In this document: piece by piece, positions 6,979-15,220 of the stretch
How the letters are laid out: the number at the start of each line of letters is the position of its first letter
How positions within the stretch are numbered: the first letter of the stretch is position 1
Source of the DNA: CAVSUR01 sp052143655
GTDB lineage: Bacteria; Actinomycetota; Actinomycetes; Streptosporangiales; Streptosporangiaceae
NCBI GenBank assembly: GCA_052143655.1
Contig: JBKQSL010000152.1
Location: forward strand, 1-34,813
Length of the DNA stretch: 34,813 nucleotides
Direction of reading: 5' to 3'
Program-made: the position numbers and the translations under genes
Notes under the pieces: model-generated
Told to the model about the DNA's origin: nothing
What the model saw: the letters and a program-made list of their open reading frames with translations, nothing else
Database searches by the model: none

Positions 6979-8364
6979 TCAGCGGGCCGGCGTCAGCTGC
7001 TGACCGTGCCGTCGGCCGTTGCCTGCACGGCCCTGCGCCGCCTGGCGCTGGCGCCCCTGCGCAGGCTGCGGCGGGTCGACGGACGTCACCGCGGCAAGCT
7101 CACGGCGCGGCGGGACGACCTGGCCCCGGCCGGGCTCGCCGCTGGCCGCCGCCAGCCGCCCGGCCGGCTCCCGGGCCGCCGGGCAGGACAGGCAGCGCGG
7201 CCCGCCGCGCAGGCCGCCCAGCTCACTCGCGGGCACCCGGAGCACCGCCACGCCCGACCGTTCCAGCCGGGCATTCGTGTCGACGTTGCGCTCGCTCGAC
7301 AGGACCAGCCGATGCCCGATCACCAGGGCGTTGCCGCCGTCGTCCCACTGCTGGCTGGGACCGGTGAGCGGATCCAGCCCGGTCTCGATGACATGCAGCT
7401 GGTCGATGCCCAGGGCATCGGCGGCGGCGGCCAGGAGCGGCTGCGGGCGGGACACGCGCATCCCGTCGGGCCGCGGGGTAATCAGGTGCGCGGTCAGCGA
7501 GTAGGCCAGCGCCGGGTGCATCAGCACGGTGCTGGCGTCGATCGCCGTGCACACCGTGTCCAGGTGACTGGCCGCGATGCCGCCCGGGAGTGGCACCGCC
7601 AGCACGGTATGCGCCAGCCCGGCGCGGAACAGCCGCCTGGCCAGCCGTTCAAGGCCGGCCGCGGTAGTTCGGCTGCCGACCCCGACCGCGACTACCTGCG
7701 GTCCGAGCAGCAGCACGTCCCCGCCCTCGACATGCTCGAAGGCCGGCCCGTACAGCACCGTGGTGCCCGCGAACCGCGGATGAGTGGCGTAAATAATGCC
7801 CAGCAGCTCGGCTTCCCGCCGCCGGTGCGCGGCCGCTGGGCTGGCGACCGCCACCTGGTCACCGATCCAGAAGCTGGAGTCCCGGCAGAACACCAGGTTG
7901 GGCAGCGGCTCGATCACGAAGTCGCCCCGGCCGAGCAACTCGAAGACGACGCCCCGGCCGGACCGCAGCTCGTCGGGTGTCAGGCCCGCGATCAGCACGT
8001 GGGCGAGCTCCTCGGGCCCGAGCTGATCGAGATGGCGCTTCAGCTGACCGCGCAGCTCGGCCCCGAGCGTGCCATCGGCCAGCACCGAGGCAACCGCCGC
8101 GTTACGGGCGGAGTCGTATTCCAGCACGTCTTGCAGCAGCTCGGTGACGTACAGGACCTCCGCCCCGTGGTCGCGCAGGGCCTGGGCGAAGATGTCATGC
8201 TCCTGCTGCGCCCGGGCCGCCCACGGCACTGTGCCGAACACCAGCCGGTCCCGGTGACGCGGGGTGATCCGCCTGAGCTCCGGCCCCGGCCGGTGCACGA
8301 GAACGGTCCGCAGCCCGCCGACCTCGCTGTTCACGCCATGGGCGCTACCCACATTGTCCCCCAC
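6979..8364 (-). CDS. arcA: Arginine deiminase
   Basis: This enzyme hydrolyses L-arginine to citrulline and ammonia. The guanidino-modifying fold is supported by NLVFCRDSSFWIG (Arg161-Asp162), EGGD (213-216), SHLDT with His267 and Asp269, and the catalytic region GGPRCLSCP with Cys391 as the nucleophile. The 461-residue length exceeds the family norm of about 400-415. The extra ~60 C-terminal residues are Gln/Arg/Ala-rich and probably disordered. No arcB or arcC (citrulline/carbamoyl-phosphate steps) or antiporter gene is in the window, so ATP-yielding arginine fermentation cannot be inferred. Upstream of the ATG at 8364 lies an AT-richer promoter region with a palindrome at 8395-8406. Confidence 0.93.
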   Translation of the reverse strand: MGDNVGSAHGVNSEVGGLRTVLVHRPGPELRRITPRHRDRLVFGTVPWAARAQQEHDIFAQALRDHGAEVLYVTELLQDVLEYDSARNAAVASVLADGTLGAELRGQLKRHLDQLGPEELAHVLIAGLTPDELRSGRGVVFELLGRGDFVIEPLPNLVFCRDSSFWIGDQVAVASPAAAHRRREAELLGIIYATHPRFAGTTVLYGPAFEHVEGGDVLLLGPQVVAVGVGSRTTAAGLERLARRLFRAGLAHTVLAVPLPGGIAASHLDTVCTAIDASTVLMHPALAYSLTAHLITPRPDGMRVSRPQPLLAAAADALGIDQLHVIETGLDPLTGPSQQWDDGGNALVIGHRLVLSSERNVDTNARLERSGVAVLRVPASELGGLRGGPRCLSCPAAREPAGRLAAASGEPGRGQVVPPRRELAAVTSVDPPQPAQGRQRQAAQGRAGNGRRHGQQLTPAR

Positions 8365-8394
8365 TGCATATTACTCTCCGCACTTACGACATAA

Positions 8395-8406
8395 CTGTAC
8401 GTGCAG
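8395..8406. promoter_or_regulatory. Palindrome upstream of arcA
   Basis: CTGTACGTGCAG is a 12-bp near-perfect palindrome centred on ACGT with one mismatched pair, 31 bases upstream of the arcA start. It is flanked by longer-range arms TACGAC (8385-8390) and GTCGTA (8409-8414). It is a plausible regulator site; identity unknown. Confidence 0.3.
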
Positions 8407-8483
8407 AAGTCGTATGCAGGGGATTATCACCACTTCCCCGGCCGGTTACGCCTGACCGCCGTCCATTGCCGGATTCTGGCAGT

Positions 8484-9011
8484 TCAGCGGACCGCCGGGG
8501 ACAGCTCGGCGGAGGGCTGGCGGGCCACGGGGAGCACGGCCCAGACGGTGCTCCCGTGGTCGTCGGACCGGACTCCCCAGGTGCGGGACAAGTGCTCGAC
8601 GATGCCCAGCCCGCGGCCGCCGAGCGAGGACGCCGCGGCCTGGCCGGCCCACGGCCGGGTCAAGCTGCCGCCGTCGCTGACGGCCACCTCGACGCAGCCG
8701 CTGCTGACGGTGCACGTCACCTGCAGCCGGGCGCCGGGCAGCGGCCGGGCGTGCCGGATGGCATTGCTCAGCAGCTCGCTGAGCACCAGGGCAGCGTCGC
8801 CGATCACCGGGTCGAAGAACCCCGCAGCGATCAGCTCCGCTGTGATCCGGCGCCGCGCTTCCGCGACGCTCGCGGGATGGCAGGGCAGGACGACGACGCT
8901 CGACTCCCTCACCTCTTCCCTGAGCAACCCGCCCCAGTGCAAGCCGGTCACGTACCGGTTCGCTGAAGCGGAAGTGCCCGGCGCGGCCCTCGCGGAAACC
9001 GCCAGGCGCAC
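8484..9011 (-). CDS. RsbW/SpoIIAB-like ATP-binding protein
   Basis: This 175-residue protein carries one GHKL ATPase domain. ALVLSELLSNAIRHARP is the N box with the Mg-coordinating Asn, VAVSDGG is a shortened G1 box and GGRGLGIVEHLSRTWGV is G2. There is no His phosphoacceptor domain, so it matches anti-sigma factor kinases and the many stand-alone actinobacterial homologues. Its likely role is serine phosphorylation or binding of an antagonist such as a STAS protein. Residues 1-35 are an N-terminal extension; the GTG at 9011 has only a weak upstream site, so a shorter protein is possible. It is 34 bases downstream of marR on the same strand, which suggests co-transcription. Confidence 0.82.
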   Translation of the reverse strand: MRLAVSARAAPGTSASANRYVTGLHWGGLLREEVRESSVVVLPCHPASVAEARRRITAELIAAGFFDPVIGDAALVLSELLSNAIRHARPLPGARLQVTCTVSSGCVEVAVSDGGSLTRPWAGQAAASSLGGRGLGIVEHLSRTWGVRSDDHGSTVWAVLPVARQPSAELSPAVR

Positions 9012-9045
9012 CTGGAGTCACACCAGTACGCCGCGTAACGACTGA

Positions 9046-9606
9046 CTAGGCCTGCCCGCCTGCCGCGCCATTGCCCAGGAGCCCCTCAGCAGCCAGGCCG
9101 CGGACCAGGCCGCGCAGGCCGGAGGACAGACCCGCCCGCTCCTCCTCGGACAGGCCAGCGAGGATGCGCGCCTGCCGGGACTGCCACGCCTGCCAGATCC
9201 GGGCCGCCACGGCGCCGCCGTCCGCCGTCAGGTAGAGGCGCACGTACCGCTGGTTGCCAGCATCCCGGCCGCGCCGGATCCAGCCCTTGCGCTCCAGGCT
9301 GGCCGCGAGCCGGGAGACAGTGCTCTTGTCCAGTCCCAGCAGGCCGGCCAGGTCGCCCTGGGCGATGCCGCGGGCGCTCACCAGCTCGATCAGCGCTCGC
9401 GCCTCGGACGCGGACACAGCCATGGCCAGGTCCGCCGGGGACGCGGGCGCTCCAGGCGCACTATGCTGGCTGACCGCACCAGGACCGCCCGCGCGGGTAT
9501 CGCCGCCCGGGCCAGCAGGCTGGCCGGTTGCCAGGGCCGGGCCCATGACCCGCATCAGCTGGGTCAGCAGCCGCTCCAGCTCGGCATCACCAGGAGAATC
9601 GCCCAT
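9046..9606 (-). CDS. MarR-family transcriptional regulator
   Basis: The 186-residue protein has a winged helix-turn-helix in its second half. ARGIAQGDLAGLLGLDKSTV is the scaffold and recognition helix, SRLAASLERKGWIRRGRD continues it, and RYVRLYLTADG forms the wing. A C-terminal helix pair (SRQARILAGLSEEERA) should dimerise. Residues 28-60 are a Gly/Pro/Ala-rich insert not typical of MarR. The ATG at 9606 is chosen over the much longer open frame upstream because the latter runs antiparallel through the exporter gene. It is divergent from the ABC exporter across 96 bases holding a dyad of the MarR-operator type, so self-regulation and control of the exporter are likely. Confidence 0.85.
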   Translation of the reverse strand: MGDSPGDAELERLLTQLMRVMGPALATGQPAGPGGDTRAGGPGAVSQHSAPGAPASPADLAMAVSASEARALIELVSARGIAQGDLAGLLGLDKSTVSRLAASLERKGWIRRGRDAGNQRYVRLYLTADGGAVAARIWQAWQSRQARILAGLSEEERAGLSSGLRGLVRGLAAEGLLGNGAAGGQA

Positions 9607-9615
9607 CACCTCTTT

Positions 9616-9636
9616 AGTTGTATCGCACAACTGTGC
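9616..9636. promoter_or_regulatory. Putative MarR operator
   Basis: Two overlapping perfect dyads are present. AGTTGT (9616-9621) pairs with ACAACT (9627-9632) across five bases, and GCACA (9625-9629) pairs with TGTGC (9632-9636) across AC. The site begins 10 bases upstream of the marR start and faces the ABC exporter. Size and position fit MarR-family operators. A TACAGT hexamer (9643-9648) may be the exporter -10 box. Confidence 0.6.
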
Positions 9637-9702
9637 AGCTGGTACAGTCGCGACCGTGACAGCTGCCCCAGACGTCTGCACGCCGCGCTCCGGGCAGGCG
9701 TC

Positions 9703-10776
9703 GTGACCGACGAGGACGGGCGCCTCAGCGCCCCCGGAGAGCTGCGGGCCGGCAGCGGCATCACCCCGGGCGGCCCTGCGGCCACCGCGCTCGCCGACAA
9801 GCCGCTCGCTGAGCTCGCCGCCGACTACGGCCTGCGGCCGAGCGCCGCTCAGCCGCCGGTCTTCGCCTACATCCGGCAGCTGTGGCGGCGGCGGCACTTC
9901 ATCATGGCGTTCGCGACCGCGCGCAACATCGCCATGTACACCCAGGCCCGGCTCGGCCAGGTCTGGCAGGTCCTCACCCCGCTGCTCAACATCGCGGTCT
10001 ACTTCCTGATCTTCGGCGTGCTGCTGCAGACCAGCCGGGGCGTCCCCGACTTCCTGTCGTTCCTGGTCGTCGGGGTGTTCGTCTTCAACTTCACGCAGCG
10101 GGCGTTCATCTCGACCTCGCAGGTGATCACCGATAGCCTGCCGCTGATCCGGGCCCTGCAGTTCCCGCGCGCGTCGCTGCCGCTGGCCTACGTGATGATA
10201 GAGCTGGAGCAGCTGATCGTCTCGATGGCGGTGATGGTGATCATCATCGTGATCCGGGGCGAGCCGGTCACCTGGTACTGGCTGCTGGCCATTCCGGTGC
10301 TGCTGCTCCAGACGCTGTTCAACGTGGGCGTCGGCCTGTTCGCCGCGCGGCTGGGCGCGGAGATGAACGACTTCAGCCAGCTGCTGCCGTTCCTGATGCG
10401 GACCTGGATGTACGCCTCCGGCGTGCTGTTCAGCATCGAGGGACTGTCCAACCACATTGCCGGCCTGAGCTACCACGCCTCCTACCTGATCAAGGTAGTG
10501 CTGCAGCTCAACCCGACCGCGCTGTACATCACGCTGATGCGCAACGCCATGCTGGAGTCGCAGCGGCTCAGCGCGCCGGGCAGCAAGCCGTACAACGCGG
10601 TCAAGTGCGCGCAGTGGGCGACCAAGCTGAAGCAGTACACCTACGACAGCGCCTACTGCCACCCGATCGGCAACCCGGCGCATTACTGGTACTACGCCGT
10701 AGGCTGGGCAGTACTAGCGCTGGTCATCGGGTTCTTCTACTTCTGGCGGGCGGAGGTGCGGTACGGCCGTGGCTGA
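9703..10776 (+). CDS. ABC-2 type exporter permease (polysaccharide/teichoic acid class)
   Basis: The 357-residue protein has a cytoplasmic N-terminus of about 70 residues with a RQLWRRRHFI amphipathic segment, then about six membrane helices (for example LLNIAVYFLIFGVLL, LVVGVFVFNF, VMVIIIVI, and a last one in VGWAVLALVIGFFYFW). The AMYTQARLGQVWQVLTPLLN stretch fits the Wzm/TagG class, which exports lipid-linked glycans. Between the last two helices is a loop with two Cys (KPYNAVKCAQ and SAYCHPIG) that could form an external disulfide. GTG 9703 is the best start before the conserved part. Its stop overlaps the start of the ATPase gene by 8 bases, indicating translational coupling. Confidence 0.85.
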   Translation: MTDEDGRLSAPGELRAGSGITPGGPAATALADKPLAELAADYGLRPSAAQPPVFAYIRQLWRRRHFIMAFATARNIAMYTQARLGQVWQVLTPLLNIAVYFLIFGVLLQTSRGVPDFLSFLVVGVFVFNFTQRAFISTSQVITDSLPLIRALQFPRASLPLAYVMIELEQLIVSMAVMVIIIVIRGEPVTWYWLLAIPVLLLQTLFNVGVGLFAARLGAEMNDFSQLLPFLMRTWMYASGVLFSIEGLSNHIAGLSYHASYLIKVVLQLNPTALYITLMRNAMLESQRLSAPGSKPYNAVKCAQWATKLKQYTYDSAYCHPIGNPAHYWYYAVGWAVLALVIGFFYFWRAEVRYGRG

Positions 10777-11590
10777 TCCCCTGGTCGTCGTCGACGATCT
10801 GCACGTGGTCTACCGCGTCTTCGGCGCGGGCGGCGATAAGGGCACGGCCGCCACCGCGCTGCTGCGGATCCTCGGCCGCAAGAAGCGCGGCTCGATCCGC
10901 GAGGTGCACGCGATCCGCGGGGTCTCGTTCGTCGCCTACCGCGGTGACGCGGTCGGGGTCATCGGCCGCAACGGCTCGGGCAAGTCCACGCTGCTGCAGG
11001 CCATCGCCGGCCTGCTGCCGCCCGAGCAGGGCAACGTCTACACCACCGGCGGCGCCTCGCTGCTCGGGGTGAACGCCGCCCTGCTCGACGACCTCACCGG
11101 CGAGCGCAACGTGGTGCTCGGCTGCCTGGCAATGGGCATGACCAAGCAGGAGGCCAAGGCCAAGTACCAGTCGGTTGTGGACTTCTCCGGCGTCGGCAAG
11201 TTCATCAACCTGCCGATGCGCGCTTACTCCTCCGGGATGGGCTCGCGGCTGCGGTTCGCGATCGCGGCCGCCAAGACGCACGAGGTGCTGCTCGTCGACG
11301 AGGCCCTGGCTACCGGGGACGCCGAGTTCCGGGTCAAGAGCCACAACCGGATCACCGAACTGCGCAGCGCCGCGAGCACGGTGTTCCTGGTCGCGCACAA
11401 CCTGGCGGAGATCGAGGAGACCTGCAACCGGGTGATCTGGCTGGAGCGCGGCGAGATCGTCGATCAGGGCGAGGATGTCGTCGGCATCGTGGACCGCTAC
11501 ATCGACGCGTCCGGCGGCACGCCGGTGGCCCGGGACCCGGTCACCCGCAAGCGGATCGTGCCCGGCCGCGAGCCGGTCGGCGCGCAGTAA
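10769..11590 (+). CDS. ABC exporter ATP-binding subunit (Wzt/TagH class)
   Basis: At 273 residues this is the ATPase partner of the preceding permease. GRNGSGKST (Walker A, Lys72), YSSGMGSRLRFA (signature, about 153-164), VLLVDEALATGD (Walker B, about 173-184) and VAHN (switch His210) are all present. The short Arg/Lys-rich insert RILGRKKRGSIREVHAIRGV near residue 35 is typical of the TagH/Wzt branch. No C-terminal carbohydrate-binding domain is present, so the exporter probably does not select glycan ends the way some O-antigen Wzt proteins do. Start is GTG 10769, inside the permease gene. It converges with the histidine kinase gene, seven bases apart. The substrate is unknown. Confidence 0.9.
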   Translation: MADPLVVVDDLHVVYRVFGAGGDKGTAATALLRILGRKKRGSIREVHAIRGVSFVAYRGDAVGVIGRNGSGKSTLLQAIAGLLPPEQGNVYTTGGASLLGVNAALLDDLTGERNVVLGCLAMGMTKQEAKAKYQSVVDFSGVGKFINLPMRAYSSGMGSRLRFAIAAAKTHEVLLVDEALATGDAEFRVKSHNRITELRSAASTVFLVAHNLAEIEETCNRVIWLERGEIVDQGEDVVGIVDRYIDASGGTPVARDPVTRKRIVPGREPVGAQ

Positions 11591-11597
11591 CCGCCGG

Positions 11598-13559
11598 TCA
11601 GCTGCCCGGCTCCGGCGAGTTCTCGGGCTCGCTGGGCGTCCGTTGCCGGGGCAGCAGCGGACCCGGCGGTGCCGCGCCGCCGGGCGATGCGGCGGGCAGC
11701 CGCAGGCGCATGATCGTGCCGCCGCCGGGCCGCGGCTCGGCGGCGACCTCGCCGCCCTGCGCCCGCGCCAGCTGACGGACGATGTACAGCCCCAGGCCAA
11801 TCCCGCCGAACCGGCGCCGGTCCCCGGTCTCGCCCTGCACGAACCGCTCGAAGACGCGCTCGCGGTCAGCAGCGGCGATGCCGATGCCCTTGTCGGCCAC
11901 CGTGACCTCTATCGCGTCCGGCGACTGCCGGGCGGCGATGGTGACATGCCCGCCGTCGGGTGAGTACTTAAAGGCGTTCTCCAGCAGCTGGCCGAGGATG
12001 ATGTCGGTGGCCATCGGGTCCCCGGTCGCCTCGGCCAGGTCCGCGGGAATGTCAGCGGCCAGGGTGTGCCGGTCCGACAGCGGCCGGAAGGCGACGGCCG
12101 CGCCGCGCAGCAGCCCGGCCAGGTCGAACGGCCCGTTGCTCACGGCCAGCCGGTCGGCCCCGGCCCGCGAGCCGAGCAGCAGTTGCTCGACCAGCCGGGC
12201 CAGTGAGCCCGCCCGGTCGGCGATCGTCTGCACGGCACTGCGCCGGTCGGCGTCCGACAGCTTGTCCCACCGGTTCGCCAGCGTGCTGGCGAACCCCTGC
12301 ACCACCGTGATCGGCGTCCGCAGCTCATGGCTGGTCGTGGCCAGGAACAGGTCCTTGGCCTCCTCCAGCTCCTTGGCCGCCGTCACGTCGCGGAAGTCCA
12401 CCACCTGCTCGTCACGGTCGCTGAGCGTGGTCCGCAGCAGGTCGATCCAGCGGCCGTTCGGCAGCCGGTGGGTCAGCTTCGCGCCCGGCTCGGGCACCGG
12501 GAACGGCGGCTGCCTGCCTTCCGCCGCCTCCGCGGACAGCCCGGTCAGCCGGTGCGCCGCCCGGTTCCACTGGCGCACCAGGCCGTTGCTGTCGAGCACC
12601 GCGATCCCGTCCGCGCTGCCGTCGATGACAGCGCGCTCGTGCGCGCGCTGGGCGACTATCTCCCGGAACGCCATCACGTTGGACAGCGCGACGCTCGCGT
12701 GGCCGGCCAGCAGCTCCAGCAGCTCCAGCTCGACATGGCCGACCTTGCGCCGGCTGTACAGCGCATACAGCGCCCCGTAGGGCCGCCCGGCCACATACGA
12801 CAGGCTGAGCGTGATCGTGTGCAGGCCGGGCAGCGCGGACCAGATGAGGTCGGCGAACCGCCCGTCGTCCCCGGTGGCCAGCATGACCGTCTTGCCCGAT
12901 CGCATCAGCTCCCCGACCATGCTGGTAGCCAGGTCGGCGGTGCGGCCGCGCAGCTGGGCCGGCAGTCCGTCCATGCTGACCAGCCGCAGCTGGTCCTTCT
13001 CGATGAGCACGAACCCGCCGGCGTCAGCCCTGGTCAGCTCGCGCAGGCTGGCCGAGATGCGGTCCAGCACCGCCTCGAGGTCCAGCTGCGCGTTCATGTC
13101 GGCGACCACGTCACCGAGCCGGCGCACCACCCGGGCCCGCTCGGCCATGTAGTGCCGGACCGCGTCGTCGTCGCCGGCCTGGTGGCATATGTTCACCCAG
13201 CCGAGGGCCTGGCCGGTGCTGCTGATCAGCGGGCTGGCGTCGATCCGCAGGTCCAGCACGGTGCCGTCCTTGCAGATCCGGCGGGTGGCGAAGCAGACCT
13301 GGCCGCCGCCGCCGACCCGCTCCAGCACCGCGTTGTGCTCCGCGCGCAGCTCTTCTGGAATGATCGGCGGCTCCAGGCCGACCACCTCGGACGCGGACCA
13401 GCCGAACATCCGTTCCGCGGCCGGATTCCAGATCAGCACGGCGCGGCCGGGGCCGAACGCGATGATCGGGTCGGCCGCGCACTCGATGACCGCGCGGGCC
13501 GTGGCGTCGATGCGGCTGCGGTCCCGTGCCGTCGCCGCTGCCAGCCTCAGCCCTGCCAC
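11598..13559 (-). CDS. PAS-GAF-PAS sensor histidine kinase
   Basis: Domains over 653 residues: PAS (about 20-125, with DPIIAFGPGRAVLIWNPAAER), GAF (about 145-300), second PAS (about 305-395), HisKA with TSHELRTP and phosphoacceptor His411, and HATPase with ENAFKYSPDGG (Asn528), DKGIGIA and GIGLGLY. No membrane helix is seen, so it is a soluble sensor. PAS domains commonly bind cofactors or small ligands, but no haem or flavin signature is obvious here. The last ~35 residues are a Pro-rich tail. No response regulator gene is adjacent, making it an orphan kinase. It is divergent from the SSI-like lipoprotein gene, which might be in its regulon; that is speculation. Confidence 0.92.
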   Translation of the reverse strand: MAGLRLAAATARDRSRIDATARAVIECAADPIIAFGPGRAVLIWNPAAERMFGWSASEVVGLEPPIIPEELRAEHNAVLERVGGGGQVCFATRRICKDGTVLDLRIDASPLISSTGQALGWVNICHQAGDDDAVRHYMAERARVVRRLGDVVADMNAQLDLEAVLDRISASLRELTRADAGGFVLIEKDQLRLVSMDGLPAQLRGRTADLATSMVGELMRSGKTVMLATGDDGRFADLIWSALPGLHTITLSLSYVAGRPYGALYALYSRRKVGHVELELLELLAGHASVALSNVMAFREIVAQRAHERAVIDGSADGIAVLDSNGLVRQWNRAAHRLTGLSAEAAEGRQPPFPVPEPGAKLTHRLPNGRWIDLLRTTLSDRDEQVVDFRDVTAAKELEEAKDLFLATTSHELRTPITVVQGFASTLANRWDKLSDADRRSAVQTIADRAGSLARLVEQLLLGSRAGADRLAVSNGPFDLAGLLRGAAVAFRPLSDRHTLAADIPADLAEATGDPMATDIILGQLLENAFKYSPDGGHVTIAARQSPDAIEVTVADKGIGIAAADRERVFERFVQGETGDRRRFGGIGLGLYIVRQLARAQGGEVAAEPRPGGGTIMRLRLPAASPGGAAPPGPLLPRQRTPSEPENSPEPGS

Positions 13560-13739
13560 GCTCTCATGATCGCACCGGCAGCCGCCGCCGGCCCGTGAAA
13601 AGCCAAGGTGAGCGGGCCGACGGCCGGCGGCGGCCGGGCTCGCGCGCCCGGTGTGCCCGTCCGCAGGCCCGCCATGGGCCGCCGGCCAGGCGGACCGGAC
13701 CGGCCGGAACCAGGCCGGGCCGGCTCGCGTCCAAGGGGC

Positions 13740-14165
13740 ATGACAACAGTTCGCCTGCCGGCCAAGGCCGGCGCCCGGTCTCTGCTAGCCGCCGCCCTGT
13801 GCGCGGCGACGGTGACCGCCTGCGGCAGCACCGCCGCCCCGGCCGCTACCAGCGGCGCGTCCAAGCCGAAGGTGTCGCTGCATGTCACTGTCACCTCGTC
13901 GAGTTCGCGGTCGCGGCAGTTCACGCTGCAGTGCGACCCGGCCGGGGGCACCCATGCCGATCCGGCCAGGGCCTGCCGCATCCTGCTCGCGGCGAAGGAC
14001 CCGTTCGTGCCGTTGCGCAAGGGCGTGATGTGCCCCATGATCATCGCCGGGTCGAAGCACGCGACGGTCGACGGTACCTACTTCGGCAGGCACGTGCACA
14101 TGACGATCTTCGACGGTGGCTGCTACCTGCAGCGCTGGGCCCAGATCGGCCAGATCTTCAACTGA
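13740..14165 (+). CDS. Subtilisin-inhibitor-like lipoprotein
   Basis: The 141-residue protein has a signal peptide ending in VTAC, with Cys28 as the lipid anchor, a ~20-residue Ala/Ser linker, and a domain matching the Streptomyces subtilisin inhibitor (SSI, MEROPS I16). FTLQCDPAGGTHADPARAC holds the first disulfide pair (Cys65-Cys79), and GVMCPMI then a later GGC hold the second (Cys98-Cys128). In SSI the reactive site follows CPM; here P1 would be Met100 and P1' Ile101. VDGTYFGRHVHMTIF fits the later strands. SSI proteins are normally secreted free, so membrane tethering is unusual. The ATG at 13740 is supported by the signal peptide; AAGGGG is rather close upstream. Confidence 0.78.
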   Translation: MTTVRLPAKAGARSLLAAALCAATVTACGSTAAPAATSGASKPKVSLHVTVTSSSSRSRQFTLQCDPAGGTHADPARACRILLAAKDPFVPLRKGVMCPMIIAGSKHATVDGTYFGRHVHMTIFDGGCYLQRWAQIGQIFN

Positions 14166-14173
14166 CCGCCGGG

Positions 14174-15055
14174 CTACTTCAGCAGCCGGGACAGCCGCCG
14201 GTCGGCCAGCGGCTTGCCGCCGGTCTGGCAGGTCGGGCAGTACTGCAGCGCCGAATCGGCGAACGACACCTCGCGGACGGTGTCGCCGCAGACCGGGCAG
14301 GGCTGCCCGGCCCGGCCGTGCACCCGCAGCCCGGATTTCTTCTCGGCCTTCAGGTCGCCGGCCGCCAGGCCGGCTGACCGGGCGACCGCCTCGCTCAGCG
14401 TGCTGGTCATCACCGCGTGCAGCTGCGCCACCTCGTCCGCGCTGAGACTGGAGGCCAGCCGGAACGGGGACATCCGGGCTGCATGCAGCACCTCGTCGGA
14501 GTAGGCGTTGCCGATCCCCGCGATGATCTTCTGGTCCCGGAGCACTCCCTTGATCTGGGTGCGGCGCCCGGCCAGCAGCCCGCCGAGGACCTCCGGCGTG
14601 AACGCCGGGTCGAGCGGGTCGGGTCCGAGCGCCGCGATGCCCGGCACGGCTGCCGGGTCGGTCACCAGGTAGACGGCCAGCCGCTTGCGCGTTCCCGCCT
14701 CGGTGAGATCGAAGCCGGAGCCGTCGGCGAAGCGCAGCCGGAAGGCCAGCGGCCCCTTGCCCGGCCGCGGCGGCGCTTCGGGCAGGCTGTCCCGCCAGCG
14801 CAGCCAGCCCGCCCGGGCCAGGTGCGTGATCAGGTGCAGCGGCGGACCCGCGCTGCCTGTCGGCACAGCGACCAGGTCGAGGAACTTGCCGTGCCGGGCG
14901 ACCCCGGTCACCGTGGCGCCGTGCAGCGCGGACAGCGGCGGGTCGTAGGTCTTCAGCACCGCTATCTCCGCGCTGTCGGCCCGGTCGATCACCCGCCCGG
15001 CCGCGCGCTCGCGCAGGTCCGCGGCGAGCGACTCGACCTCGGGAAGCTCTGGCAC
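14174..15055 (-). CDS. Fpg/Nei-family DNA glycosylase
   Basis: The 293-residue protein starts PELPEVESL, where Pro2 (after Met removal) is the catalytic imine-forming residue and Glu3 the acid. GKFLDL supplies the conserved Lys57, GIGNAYSDEVLHAARMSP is the helix-two-turn-helix, and CPVC...CPTC (253/256 and 273/276) is the C-terminal zinc finger. It removes oxidised bases and nicks the abasic site. Several loop residues differ from E. coli Fpg, so MutM and Nei-type specificity cannot be separated by eye. The start is GTG 15055; the open frame continues upstream through the tRNA, but the Pro2 requirement fixes the start. It converges with the SSI-like gene at eight bases. Confidence 0.9.
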   Translation of the reverse strand: MPELPEVESLAADLRERAAGRVIDRADSAEIAVLKTYDPPLSALHGATVTGVARHGKFLDLVAVPTGSAGPPLHLITHLARAGWLRWRDSLPEAPPRPGKGPLAFRLRFADGSGFDLTEAGTRKRLAVYLVTDPAAVPGIAALGPDPLDPAFTPEVLGGLLAGRRTQIKGVLRDQKIIAGIGNAYSDEVLHAARMSPFRLASSLSADEVAQLHAVMTSTLSEAVARSAGLAAGDLKAEKKSGLRVHGRAGQPCPVCGDTVREVSFADSALQYCPTCQTGGKPLADRRLSRLLK

Positions 15056-15220
15056 GGTTTCGATTCTGCCCTGTCCGGGCGGCTGCGGCGACCATGCCCG
15101 CAGCCGCGGCCGATCGCGGGCACCGGCCTGCGGCACGACCCGGTCAGCCCAGGTCAGGGCCGACAGTGCCGGGTCAGGGCCGGGCAGCGGCTCCAGCCAC
15201 CGGTCCCGGAGCCGGCCGCC

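Noticed and set aside
9607..10683. Minus-strand open frame extending marR by about 360 codons
   Set aside because: It runs antiparallel through the clearly coding ABC permease gene and encodes Gln/His/Arg-rich sequence typical of a shadow frame in high-GC DNA.
15152..15182. GGTCAGGGCCG direct repeat
   Set aside because: Two 11-bp copies 20 bases apart in GC-rich intergenic DNA with no linked feature; could be chance.
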